A model generated the notes under the pieces. The model saw only the letters and a list, made by a program, of their open reading frames with translations. It was not told the DNA's origin and did no database searches. A stretch of DNA of 23,667 nt from JAEUNX01 sp034004685. Its GTDB lineage: Bacteria > Pseudomonadota > Gammaproteobacteria > Burkholderiales > Rhodocyclaceae. A program made the translations under genes and the position numbers. The stretch spans positions 1-23,667 of the forward strand of contig JAVEWG010000049.1 of NCBI GenBank assembly GCA_034004685.1, in the 5' to 3' direction. Below, in pieces: positions 1 through 6,046 of the stretch. The number at the start of each line of letters is the position of its first letter. Position 1 is the first letter of the stretch.

Positions 1-89
1 CCCAGGAAGGTGAGGATCACCAGGACCAGGAGGCCGATGATCAGGGATGCACCCCCTTGGTGGCGAGGGCTCAAGGCGCGTTGCTTCAT
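1..89 (-). CDS. pilX: PilX-type minor pilin, N-terminal fragment (cut by window edge)
   Basis: Only the first 29 codons are in the window. The fragment has a short basic leader (MKQRALSPRHQGG) followed by a hydrophobic stretch (ASLIIGLLVLVILTFLG), which is the layout of a type IV prepilin cut after Gly13. The residue at mature position 5 is Ile rather than Glu, which is common in PilX and fits its place after pilW. Its ATG (89-87) overlaps the pilW stop codon in an ATGA arrangement, so the two are translationally coupled. In the known families PilX is a minor pilin that helps prime pilus assembly in the inner membrane. Everything after the first helix is unseen, so the assignment rests on the leader and on gene order. 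Confidence 0.8.
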   Translation of the reverse strand, partial: MKQRALSPRHQGGASLIIGLLVLVILTFL

Positions 90-1081
90 GGAACCCGGTT
101 CCTCAGGTTGATGACCGACGTGAAGGTTTTGCGGATGCGGGTGCTGGATGGGAGGGGGGGGGTGTCCTTGTCGTTGTCGTTGAAGGTCATGGATTGGGCA
201 CCATCGCTGCGCAAACCAGGTTCACCGGAGGCAATCAGCAAATGGAGGCGTACCGCCACCACCCGGGCCCAGTCGTCCACGTCCGGGGCCGCCACATAGC
301 GGTCGGCGGATTGGTCTTCGTTGCCGGGTGAAAGCCCGTATTCGATCTGCATCCGCTCCACGTCTTCCACCAACTCCACCGGGTCAGCATCGTCTACCTT
401 GACCCACAGGGACGTGCCGGAACCCGACTGGCTGGTGGCGACAAAGTAGGACTTGGTTGAGAAGGTGAAGATCTCGGCGCCGGCGCCGAATTTTTTGCCC
501 AGGTTCTTGCCGTGGACCAGGCTGCCGCTGCTGATGCTGGTGATCTGGAAGATGGCGGCGGCTGAGGCATCGCAGACCACAGCAATGTTGCCCTGCTTAA
601 AGCGGTCGTCCGCCTGGACTTGGATGGCCGCCGAGGGGTCGTCCATGTAGGGAGTTTCCACCGGAACTCCGTCGCCGGCCAGCCGCAGGGTCAGGATGTC
701 GCTGCCGTCAGTCGGGGATTCGTCCGATATGCTGCTATCCAGGGCGGGCTCCCAGTCGTCCGTGCCGCCGGCATCGAAACCCTCGACCCCGACCGCCACG
801 TTGGCGAAATATCCGCTGCTCAGGGTGTTGGTGACCCGGTGGATATCTCCTGCCGGTTGGCACGATCCCAGGAAGCTCGCGCCCCGGATATCCCGCCCCA
901 TGAATTCCAGGCCGAAGCGCCCGCTCTCCTGGATCCGGGCCAGGGCATTCTGGATCCGGTAGGACTGATGGTTGGAAACAAAGATGCCCACGATCATCCC
1001 GGACAGCAGCAAGCCCAGGGTCAGGGCCACCATCAGTTCCACCAGGGTTAAGCCGCCTTGCCGGCGGAGGTTCCAGGTCAT
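86..1081 (-). CDS. pilW: PilW-family type IV pilus minor pilin
   Basis: A 331-residue protein. It begins with a prepilin leader, MTWNLRRQGG, cut before LTLVE; Glu falls at mature position 5 and a hydrophobic helix follows (residues 11-35). The length and a globular C-terminal part rich in Ser, Asp and Gly fit PilW. PilW is a minor pilin that, with PilV, PilX and FimT/FimU, primes pilus assembly. The start at 1081 is chosen because its ATG overlaps the pilV stop (ATGA) and gives a leader of normal length; the frame stays open eight codons further upstream, but that would add a non-leader extension. Its own stop overlaps the pilX start in the same way. The gene lies in a fimT-pilV-pilW-pilX operon read leftwards. 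Confidence 0.9.
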   Translation of the reverse strand: MTWNLRRQGGLTLVELMVALTLGLLLSGMIVGIFVSNHQSYRIQNALARIQESGRFGLEFMGRDIRGASFLGSCQPAGDIHRVTNTLSSGYFANVAVGVEGFDAGGTDDWEPALDSSISDESPTDGSDILTLRLAGDGVPVETPYMDDPSAAIQVQADDRFKQGNIAVVCDASAAAIFQITSISSGSLVHGKNLGKKFGAGAEIFTFSTKSYFVATSQSGSGTSLWVKVDDADPVELVEDVERMQIEYGLSPGNEDQSADRYVAAPDVDDWARVVAVRLHLLIASGEPGLRSDGAQSMTFNDNDKDTPPLPSSTRIRKTFTSVINLRNRVP

Positions 1082-1572
1082 GGCCGTACCCTCAATTGGT
1101 AGCACTTGAGGTCGGTGCTCACGCTTGGGCTACAACCAGTGCCGGTGGCGCCGGTGCGATCCCCGTCCCAGCGCACCGTAATGAGCCACCAGCCGCTGGC
1201 GTCGCTGGCGACTGTGCCACTCCCGGAAGGCAGGAGGGCGGCATTGGCGGTGCTCCATTCATAGTGGTCGAAAGCGGCCAGATTGGCCGGGGAGCAGCCG
1301 GAACTGCCGCAGCCCGGGTCGGTTCCCGCGCCGCTGAGGCTGTCGTAATCCCCATCCTGCACGCCAAGCCGGTTGGCCCGCATCCGCTCGGCCATGTCAT
1401 AGGCCTGGTACACCGCCAGGGAGCGCAGGTGGGAGCCGTGGTTGCTGCGCACGGCGGTAAGCTGCATGCCCGCCACCCCCAGGAGGCCCACCGACACCAC
1501 CAGAAGGGTAATGAGGATCTCCAGCAGCGCCGCGCCGCGCTCAGGAGCAGGTGCTGGATGTTTGGGTGACAT
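1078..1572 (-). CDS. pilV: PilV-type minor pilin (prepilin-like protein)
   Basis: A 164-residue protein with leader MSPKHPAPAPERG, cut before AALLE, with Glu at mature +5. The hydrophobic helix (ILITLLVVSVGLLGVAGMQL) and the following AYDMAERMRANR segment are typical of PilV, a type IV pilus minor pilin. The ATG at 1572 is the only start that leaves a leader of sensible length. It lies inside the end of fimT, giving a 32-base overlap, longer than the 4-base overlaps elsewhere in this operon, so translation is probably coupled. The C-terminal part has paired cysteines that may form disulfides in the periplasm. It stands in the usual order between fimT and pilW. Confidence 0.88.
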   Translation of the reverse strand: MSPKHPAPAPERGAALLEILITLLVVSVGLLGVAGMQLTAVRSNHGSHLRSLAVYQAYDMAERMRANRLGVQDGDYDSLSGAGTDPGCGSSGCSPANLAAFDHYEWSTANAALLPSGSGTVASDASGWWLITVRWDGDRTGATGTGCSPSVSTDLKCYQLRVRP

Positions 1573-2056
1573 GGATCTGGCCCATGGGGTTGATGGCCAC
1601 GCTGCGGCCCTTGTAGCCGCTGCGGCAGACGGTGAGGGCATTCCGGGAGTCGTCGCTGATGGCGCCGCTGGGGAGATAGCTAATCCGGTCGACGCTGCCG
1701 CCGGAAACCGTGAGTGCGCTGGCTGCGTCCAGGGGTGCGCCGACCCGCAAAATGGTTTCGCCGGTATCCACGGTGCCGTTCGGGTCCGTATCCACGAAGA
1801 TGATGCGCCCCAGGTTCCAGGCGGTGCTGGTGCAGCCAGTGCCGGTATTGCTGGGGCACAGGACCACCCGGGCGCCCCGGGTCAGGGACTCGCTGCGGGC
1901 CAGGGCCAGATCTCCCAGGAGATCGGAGGTTTCCGCCGACACCCGTTTTTTGCTGATGGTGTCGGTGAACGCCGGCGCCGCCAGGGCCAGGATGATGGCG
2001 GCCACAGCGATGGTGATCATCAGTTCGATGAGGGAGAACCCTCGGGTTTTCGTCAT
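1541..2056 (-). CDS. fimT: GspH/FimT-family pseudopilin
   Basis: A 171-residue protein beginning MTKTRG, cut before FSLIE: a textbook class III prepilin site with Glu at +5. The helix (LMITIAVAAIILALAAPAF) and the later region (SDLLGDLALARSESLTRGARVVLCPS) are the conserved GspH/FimT pattern. FimT/FimU proteins are minor pilins that sit at or near the pilus tip. The ATG at 2056 is preferred over an in-frame GTG at 2068 because it gives the standard six-residue leader and has GGTGG eight bases upstream. First gene of the operon; a sigma-28-like promoter candidate lies about 40 bases upstream. FimT, FimU and GspH cannot be separated from sequence alone; the pilV-pilW-pilX neighbours favour the pilus role. 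Confidence 0.9.
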   Translation of the reverse strand: MTKTRGFSLIELMITIAVAAIILALAAPAFTDTISKKRVSAETSDLLGDLALARSESLTRGARVVLCPSNTGTGCTSTAWNLGRIIFVDTDPNGTVDTGETILRVGAPLDAASALTVSGGSVDRISYLPSGAISDDSRNALTVCRSGYKGRSVAINPMGQIHVTQTSSTCS

Positions 2057-2092
2057 GCCGAACGCCACCGGAAATTCCTATTCATAGTGTAA

Positions 2093-2119
2093 GCAACGGC
2101 ACCCACTAAGAATACTTTA
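2093..2119 (-). promoter_or_regulatory. Sigma-28 (FliA)-like promoter candidate for the minor-pilin operon
   Basis: Read on the minus strand, TAAAGTAT (2119-2112), an 11-base spacer and GCCGTTGC (2100-2093) match the enterobacterial FliA consensus TAAAGTTT-N11-GCCGATAA at 7 of 8 and 5 of 8 positions with the exact spacing. Transcription would start near 2086, about 30 bases before the fimT ATG. This is a motif match only. Confidence 0.4.
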
Positions 2120-2151
2120 GTCCGTTAAGGCTATGACGGGCTGTGAAATAA

Positions 2152-2469
2152 TTACTCGCCGTCTACGCCGCCCCGGCGCGGGCGCACATCCACCCACTGA
2201 CGCTCTTCCCGCCCGTGGTCAAATTCGGGGTGGCGCTCGTCGTGTTCGTGGAGGAGCTTGAAGATGGTGCGGGCGTGTTCCGCGGGGAAACCCTGGCGGG
2301 TGCCGTCCCGGGTGTCGGTGATGAGCCCCATGAGGTAGGCCCGGCAGGCCGCCGTGCCCCATTGATCCACGATCTTCCGGAGATGGGGAAAGCGCGCCAG
2401 GAGGGCGCTGGTATCAGTGTGTGGGCCACTGTCCGCGCTGGGCGTGGCGGGGGGGGTGGGCGGGTTCAT
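2152..2469 (-). CDS. Small protein of unknown function
   Basis: A 105-residue frame starting at ATG 2469; I do not recognise the family. The first 20 residues are rich in Pro, Thr and Ser (MNPPTPPATPSADSG). A compact predicted-helical middle follows (LLARFPHLRKIVDQWG, then CRAYLMGLITDTRDG), and the tail is very charged with many His, Glu, Asp and Arg. There is no signal peptide and no membrane segment, so it is likely cytoplasmic. The start is uncertain: no good ribosome binding site is visible and the frame is open further upstream. It lies 117 bases downstream of cobC on the same strand and could be read through from it, but an inverted repeat right at its start suggests separate control. 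Evidence for a real gene is its length and soluble-protein composition. Confidence 0.55.
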   Translation of the reverse strand: MNPPTPPATPSADSGPHTDTSALLARFPHLRKIVDQWGTAACRAYLMGLITDTRDGTRQGFPAEHARTIFKLLHEHDERHPEFDHGREERQWVDVRPRRGGVDGE

Positions 2470-2478
2470 GGCGCGGAT

Positions 2479-2497
2479 TATTACTGAAGTGGTAATA
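2479..2497. promoter_or_regulatory. Inverted repeat (possible operator) at the start of the unknown gene
   Basis: TATTAC and GTAATA form a perfect 6-bp inverted repeat separated by 7 bases. It ends ten bases before the ATG of the unknown gene at 2469 and lies in a small AT-rich patch within GC-rich DNA. Size and spacing resemble a dimeric repressor site, but no regulator can be named. Confidence 0.3.
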
Positions 2498-2586
2498 CTT
2501 GTCCCTACCCGGATTGGGCTCGGCGTGGCGTCTTCCACGGTTCCCCGGCCGCTCGCCGTCAGAGCCGTGGGCGGGCTCCCCGGTGT

Positions 2587-3138
2587 TTACCCGTTGAAGC
2601 TGCGCAGCAGGGCGCCCCAGTCGTGGAGATCCAGGCGGCTGACCCGTCCGCAGGCGAAATCCAGCCCCAGCCAGCGCTGGGCCGGCAGGCCCAGCAGATG
2701 GCCGGCAATGGCCCGCAGGGGCCCGCCGTGGGCCACCACCACCTGGGGTTGCCCGGGATTGGCGGCCAGGAGTTCGTCGAGCCATTCGTGGACCCGGGCG
2801 GCCATGGCTTCGGCACTTTCCCCGCCGGGGGCGGCGAAGCCGATGGGGTCTTCCACCCAGCCGTCCAGCTCGCCGCCAATGGCTTCGAAGGTCCGGCCTT
2901 CCCAGTCGCCGAAGTGCATTTCCTTGAGGCGGTTGTCCAGTCTGGGGCGGCCCAGCACTTCCGCCAGGGCCCGGGCCCGGAAGAGGGGGCTGGCGTGGAG
3001 GTCGAAGCTGGCGGGGAGCAGGGTGGCCAGGCGGTCGGCGGCGGCCTGGGCCGGTTCGGCCAGGCCCACGTCCAGCTGGCCGTAACACACGTCGGGGGCC
3101 ACGTCTGGCTTGGGGTGGCGGATCAGGTATAGCTCCAT
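2587..3138 (-). CDS. cobC: Histidine phosphatase, probable alpha-ribazole phosphatase
   Basis: A 183-residue histidine-phosphatase-superfamily protein. The N-terminal LIRHP motif holds the phospho-accepting His8 (Pro replaces the usual Gly of RHG). The family signatures MHFGDWEGRTFEAI and VVAHGGPLRAI, with the second catalytic His, follow. E. coli CobC has the same size and the matching FGDWE segment. CobC removes the 5'-phosphate from alpha-ribazole phosphate or adenosylcobalamin phosphate at the end of the nucleotide-loop pathway. The start at ATG 3138 places the RHP motif correctly; the frame is open much further upstream, but that part is the shadow of cobS. The 16-base overlap with the end of cobS indicates coupling. 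The superfamily is broad, so the specific substrate is inferred from the cobUTS neighbours. Confidence 0.88.
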   Translation of the reverse strand: MELYLIRHPKPDVAPDVCYGQLDVGLAEPAQAAADRLATLLPASFDLHASPLFRARALAEVLGRPRLDNRLKEMHFGDWEGRTFEAIGGELDGWVEDPIGFAAPGGESAEAMAARVHEWLDELLAANPGQPQVVVAHGGPLRAIAGHLLGLPAQRWLGLDFACGRVSRLDLHDWGALLRSFNG

Positions 3139-3893
3139 ACAGCGAGGATTCCGAGGTAGATCGCCAGCTCGGCGCCCTGCTGGGCGGCGCCCAGGCAGTC
3201 TCCGGTGTAGCCGCCAAGACGTTGGCGGAAGACGCGAGCCGCGTAGAGGGTGACAAGGATCGCCGCCGCCAGGGCCAGGGCGGCCTCCAGGGCGGGCAGC
3301 AGGAGGAGGGGTAGCAGCCCCCCCAGGCTGGCCACGACCAGCTCCCCCGGGCCGAGCTTCCTGGCCAGGGGTTTGGACTTGGCGGTCTGGTCTTCCCGGA
3401 CGTAGTCCAGAAAGTGAATCAGGCTGGTGGAGGCCAGGCGGGACAGGGCGTGGCCCGCCACCAGGGCGCTGGCCATCAATTCCGGCCCCTGGCCGGCCAG
3501 CTCCATCAGGGCCAGGGCCTTGGCCAGCAGCATGAGGACCAGGGCGATGGTGCCGTAGGCGCCGATCCGGGAGTCCTTCATGATCTCCAGGACCTGGCCC
3601 TTTTCCCAACCGCCCCCCAGTCCGTCCCAGGCATCGGCCCAGCCGTCCTCGTGGAAGGCGCCGGTGAGGCGGATGGTGGCGGCCATGGAGAGTACTACCG
3701 CGATGGAAGTGGGCAGCACCTGGTGGGCCGCGATGAAGGTGGCTGTCCCAACCAGGCCCACCAGGATGCCGATCCAGGGAAAGAAGCGGGCGGCGTGGTT
3801 GAGGCGCTCCGGCGACCAGGGCACCCAGTGGGGCACCGGGATGCGGGTGAAGAAGCCCAGGGCGGTGAGCAAGAGTTCTAGTTGGTAGCGCAT
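3123..3893 (-). CDS. cobS: Adenosylcobinamide-GDP ribazoletransferase (cobalamin synthase)
   Basis: A 256-residue polytopic inner-membrane protein. It joins adenosylcobinamide-GDP to alpha-ribazole (or its phosphate) to give adenosylcobalamin (phosphate). Diagnostic motifs are LGFFTRIPVP near the N-terminus, TGAFHEDGWADAWDG (77-91), MKDSRIGAYG (105-114) and GGYTGDCLGA near the C-terminus. The acidic HEDG/D cluster is the metal-binding site known in the family. Length matches CobS/CobV. It follows cobT after 92 bases and overlaps cobC by 16 bases, so it is the third gene of a cobU-cobT-cobS-cobC operon. Confidence 0.95.
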   Translation of the reverse strand: MRYQLELLLTALGFFTRIPVPHWVPWSPERLNHAARFFPWIGILVGLVGTATFIAAHQVLPTSIAVVLSMAATIRLTGAFHEDGWADAWDGLGGGWEKGQVLEIMKDSRIGAYGTIALVLMLLAKALALMELAGQGPELMASALVAGHALSRLASTSLIHFLDYVREDQTAKSKPLARKLGPGELVVASLGGLLPLLLLPALEAALALAAAILVTLYAARVFRQRLGGYTGDCLGAAQQGAELAIYLGILAVWSYT

Positions 3894-3950
3894 GGGGTCA
3901 GGGGGGGCGGGGGCAGAGGTTTAGCCTGGAAACACCAGATCATCCGGGTG

Positions 3951-3968
3951 AGGTGCGTTTGGGCACCT
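3951..3968 (-). repeat. Small hairpin in the cobT-cobS gap
   Basis: AGGTGC and GCACCT form a perfect 6-bp stem around a 6-base loop in the 92-base gap between cobT and cobS. A weaker CTGG/CCAG hairpin lies nearer the cobS start. Neither has a run of T behind it, so a terminator is unlikely; an RNA-stability or translation element is possible. Confidence 0.3.
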
Positions 3969-3985
3969 GACGGTTTGTGCCGGAT

Positions 3986-5023
3986 TCATGCGCCCTTCCC
4001 GCTCACCCCGGCGGACTCGAAGCTGGCCATCTCATTCAGGAAACCCACCGCTGCCTGAACCAGGGGCCAGGCCAGGGCGGCGCCGGTGCCTTCCCCCAGG
4101 CGCAGGTCCAGGGCCATCAGGGGCTCGGCCCCCAGGTGGGCGTGCTGGAGGGCGTGGCCGGGTTCCTGGGAGCGGTGGGTGAACACGCAGTAGGGCAGGA
4201 TCGCCGGCGCCAGGGCGTGGGCGGCCACCAGGGCGGCGGTGACGATGAAGCCGTCGATCAGCAGCACCATCTTGCGTTCGGCGGCCCCCAGCATGGCGCC
4301 GGCCATCATGGCGATCTCAAAACCGCCGTACTCCGCCAGGGCCGCCAGGGGGTCAGTCTGGCGGCCGCCCCGGGCGACGGCCTGGGCCAGCAGGGCGCCC
4401 TTCCTGGCCAAGCCCGCGTCGCTGAGGCCGGTGCCCCGGCCCACCACGGCGGCCAGTTCTGCACCGGTGAGGCAGTGGGTCAGGAGGGCGGCGGCGGCCG
4501 TGTTGCCGATGCCCATTTCGCCGAAACCCACCACGTTGCAGCCGTTGTCCGCCAGGTTGTGGGCGAGCATCCGGCCCCGGGCCAGGGCAGCGTCCCGCTG
4601 GGCGGCGGTCATGGCGGGGGCTTCCAGGAAGCTGGCGGTGCCGGGGGCGATCTTGGCGTCTACCAGGCCGGCGCGCTTGCCGAAGTCGTGGGCCACGCCG
4701 GCATCCACCACGGTGAGGCTCATGGCCATCTGGCGGGCGAAGACGTTGATGGCGGCGCCCCCGGCCAGGAAGTTTTCCACCATCTGCCAGGTCACGTCCT
4801 GGGGAAAGGCCGAGATGCCGGCCCGGGCGGCGCCATGATCGCCAGCGAAGACCAGCATGTGGGGCTGATTCAGGCTGGGTTCGAGGGATTGCTGGATCAG
4901 CCCGATCTGGTGGGCCAGGGTTTCCAGCCGCCCCAGGGCCCCCTGGGGCTTGGTCTTGCCGTCGATGCGAGCCTGGAGGGCGGGAGCGAGGGCGGTGTTG
5001 GGGGCAGCGATGGCGTAGGGCAT
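3986..5023 (-). CDS. cobT: Nicotinate-nucleotide--dimethylbenzimidazole phosphoribosyltransferase
   Basis: A 345-residue protein with all the usual CobT features. CobT transfers ribose phosphate from nicotinate mononucleotide to the lower-ligand base, giving alpha-ribazole phosphate. Visible motifs are KTKPQGALGRLE near residue 23, VFAGDHG near 58, the GFGEMGIGNTAAAA loop in the middle and GEGTGAA at 310-316. Glu311 in the last motif corresponds to the catalytic glutamate of Salmonella CobT (Glu317). Length is normal. It stands 58 bases after cobU and 92 bases before cobS on the same strand. In the Pseudomonas denitrificans naming this gene is cobU. Confidence 0.96.
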   Translation of the reverse strand: MPYAIAAPNTALAPALQARIDGKTKPQGALGRLETLAHQIGLIQQSLEPSLNQPHMLVFAGDHGAARAGISAFPQDVTWQMVENFLAGGAAINVFARQMAMSLTVVDAGVAHDFGKRAGLVDAKIAPGTASFLEAPAMTAAQRDAALARGRMLAHNLADNGCNVVGFGEMGIGNTAAAALLTHCLTGAELAAVVGRGTGLSDAGLARKGALLAQAVARGGRQTDPLAALAEYGGFEIAMMAGAMLGAAERKMVLLIDGFIVTAALVAAHALAPAILPYCVFTHRSQEPGHALQHAHLGAEPLMALDLRLGEGTGAALAWPLVQAAVGFLNEMASFESAGVSGKGA

Positions 5024-5081
5024 GGCAAGGGGCTAGGCAACGAGGCGGCGGATGGTAGCACGGGCCTTCGGGACGCCAGGC

Positions 5082-5636
5082 TCATTGCTCCGGGGCCTTG
5101 AGCTCCAGGGGCAGGCCGGCGGCCACGAAGGTAACCCGCCGGGCCAGGGCCGCCACGGCCTGGTTGAGGCGGCCGGCTTCGTCCCGGAATAGCCGGCCCA
5201 GGGGGGTTTCCGGTACCAGGCCGAGGCCCACCTCGTTGGCCACCAGCAGGATGCGGCCGGGCAGGGTGGGAAGGGTGGCCAGCAGGGCGTCCCGCTCCGG
5301 ATTGAAACGGGGCAAGTGGCGCGCGTCGTGGGGCTCGGCGAGGTGTTCGGCGCCTTCCATCAGGTTGGCCAGCCACAGGGTCAGGCAGTCCACCACCAGG
5401 AGCCGGTCGGGAGCGGCTTCCCGGACCAGGGTGGCGGCCAGGGCCTGGGGGGCTTCCACGGTGTGCCAGTGGGCGGGGCGGTCGGCGCGGTGGCGGGTGA
5501 TGCGGGCGGCCATCTCGGCGTCAAGGGCCTGGGCGGTGGCGATCACGGTGACCGGGCGGCCGTCGGCGGCGGCCCGCTGTTCGGCCAGGCGGCTCTTGCC
5601 GGAGCGGGCGCCGCCGAGGATGAGTTCGCAGTGCAT
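5082..5636 (-). CDS. cobU: Bifunctional adenosylcobinamide kinase / cobinamide-phosphate guanylyltransferase
   Basis: A 184-residue protein from ATG 5636. It phosphorylates adenosylcobinamide and then attaches GMP to make adenosylcobinamide-GDP, the substrate of CobS. The P-loop GGARSGKS is at residues 8-15. Later motifs match the CobU/CobP family: VIATAQALDAEMAARITRHR with the guanylylated-His region, VDCLTLWLANL and LVANEVGLGLVPE. The ATG at 5636 gives the family length. An ATG at 5657 would add seven residues and has GGATGA at longer spacing, so it cannot be excluded; starts further upstream would run into the riboswitch DNA. First gene of the leftward cob operon, divergent from btuB. No riboswitch is seen on its own strand. 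Confidence 0.94.
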   Translation of the reverse strand: MHCELILGGARSGKSRLAEQRAAADGRPVTVIATAQALDAEMAARITRHRADRPAHWHTVEAPQALAATLVREAAPDRLLVVDCLTLWLANLMEGAEHLAEPHDARHLPRFNPERDALLATLPTLPGRILLVANEVGLGLVPETPLGRLFRDEAGRLNQAVAALARRVTFVAAGLPLELKAPEQ

Positions 5637-5662
5637 GGTGCGTCGCGGGAAGTGCATGAATT

Positions 5663-5671
5663 TGTTATCAT
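5663..5671 (+). promoter_or_regulatory. Extended -10 promoter candidate for the btuB transcript
   Basis: TGT followed by TATCAT resembles an extended -10 element. It would start RNA near 5678, just before the riboswitch aptamer at about 5702. No convincing -35 is visible. It overlaps the 5' end of the divergent cobU gene, so the two promoter regions are packed together. Confidence 0.3.
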
Positions 5672-5701
5672 CCGCCACCCTTCTGCGGAAGGGAATGCGT
5701 T

Positions 5702-5903
5702 TCAGGTGCCCCGCGGCCTTTCCGGCCAACGGGATAATCGGGAAACAGGTGCGCAATCCTTTGCAATGCCTGTGCTGCCCCCGCAACGGTAAGTGGATGC
5801 AAGGCGTATCTCACCGCCACTGGATGGCTCATCCGGGAAGGCGATGCGTCGAGCCCGGGCTGTCATGCCCCGGCCCAGTCCACCAGCCCGGAGACCGGCC
5901 TGC
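5702..5903 (+). promoter_or_regulatory. Cobalamin (AdoCbl-type) riboswitch aptamer
   Basis: The leader of btuB has the conserved pieces of the cobalamin riboswitch in order. The 5' arm is TCAGGTGCCC (from 5702), followed by GGGAAACAGGTGCG. The core GCTGCCCCCGCAACGGTAA is at 5774-5792. The GGATG and CCGGGAAGGCGATG segments follow, and the 3' B12 box AGCCCGGAGACCGGCCT is at 5885-5901. By family precedent it represses btuB and the genes behind it when adenosylcobalamin is plentiful. It lies between divergent cobU and btuB and is oriented towards btuB. Exact ends are approximate. Confidence 0.95.
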
Positions 5904-5940
5904 CTCGCTCACGTCGGAAGTGCCGCGGGGTGGCGGCGAC

Positions 5941-6037
5941 GGGTGCGTGCTTCATGGCTCCTTTCCTGGTCTCCCCGTGGTGTTTCCGGATTTTCAATCG
6001 GCCCGATCGCGGGGACGCACCCCGGGCCGCAGGGAGC
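5941..6037 (+). promoter_or_regulatory. Putative riboswitch expression platform ahead of btuB
   Basis: GGGTGCGT (5941-5948) and ACGCACCC (6015-6022) are perfect inverted 8-mers. GCTCCTT (5957-5963), lying between them, can pair with the btuB ribosome binding site region AGGGAGC (6031-6037), with one G-U pair. The two helices cross each other, so they look like alternative structures. No T-rich terminator is visible, which favours control of translation. This is a hand-made pairing, not a computed fold. Confidence 0.45.
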
Positions 6038-6046
6038 ACCTTGACC

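Noticed and set aside
2539..2586. Terminator after cobC
   Set aside because: The GC-rich stretch has no clean inverted repeat and no T-run.
2587..3609. A 340-residue version of CobC
   Set aside because: The first half is the out-of-frame shadow of cobS; the catalytic LIRHP motif needs to be at the N-terminus, giving the start at 3138.
5082..5786. A longer CobU starting upstream, or a second riboswitch on the minus strand
   Set aside because: The extra N-terminus would be encoded by the riboswitch DNA of the other strand and lies outside the family core; no B12 box is seen on the minus strand.
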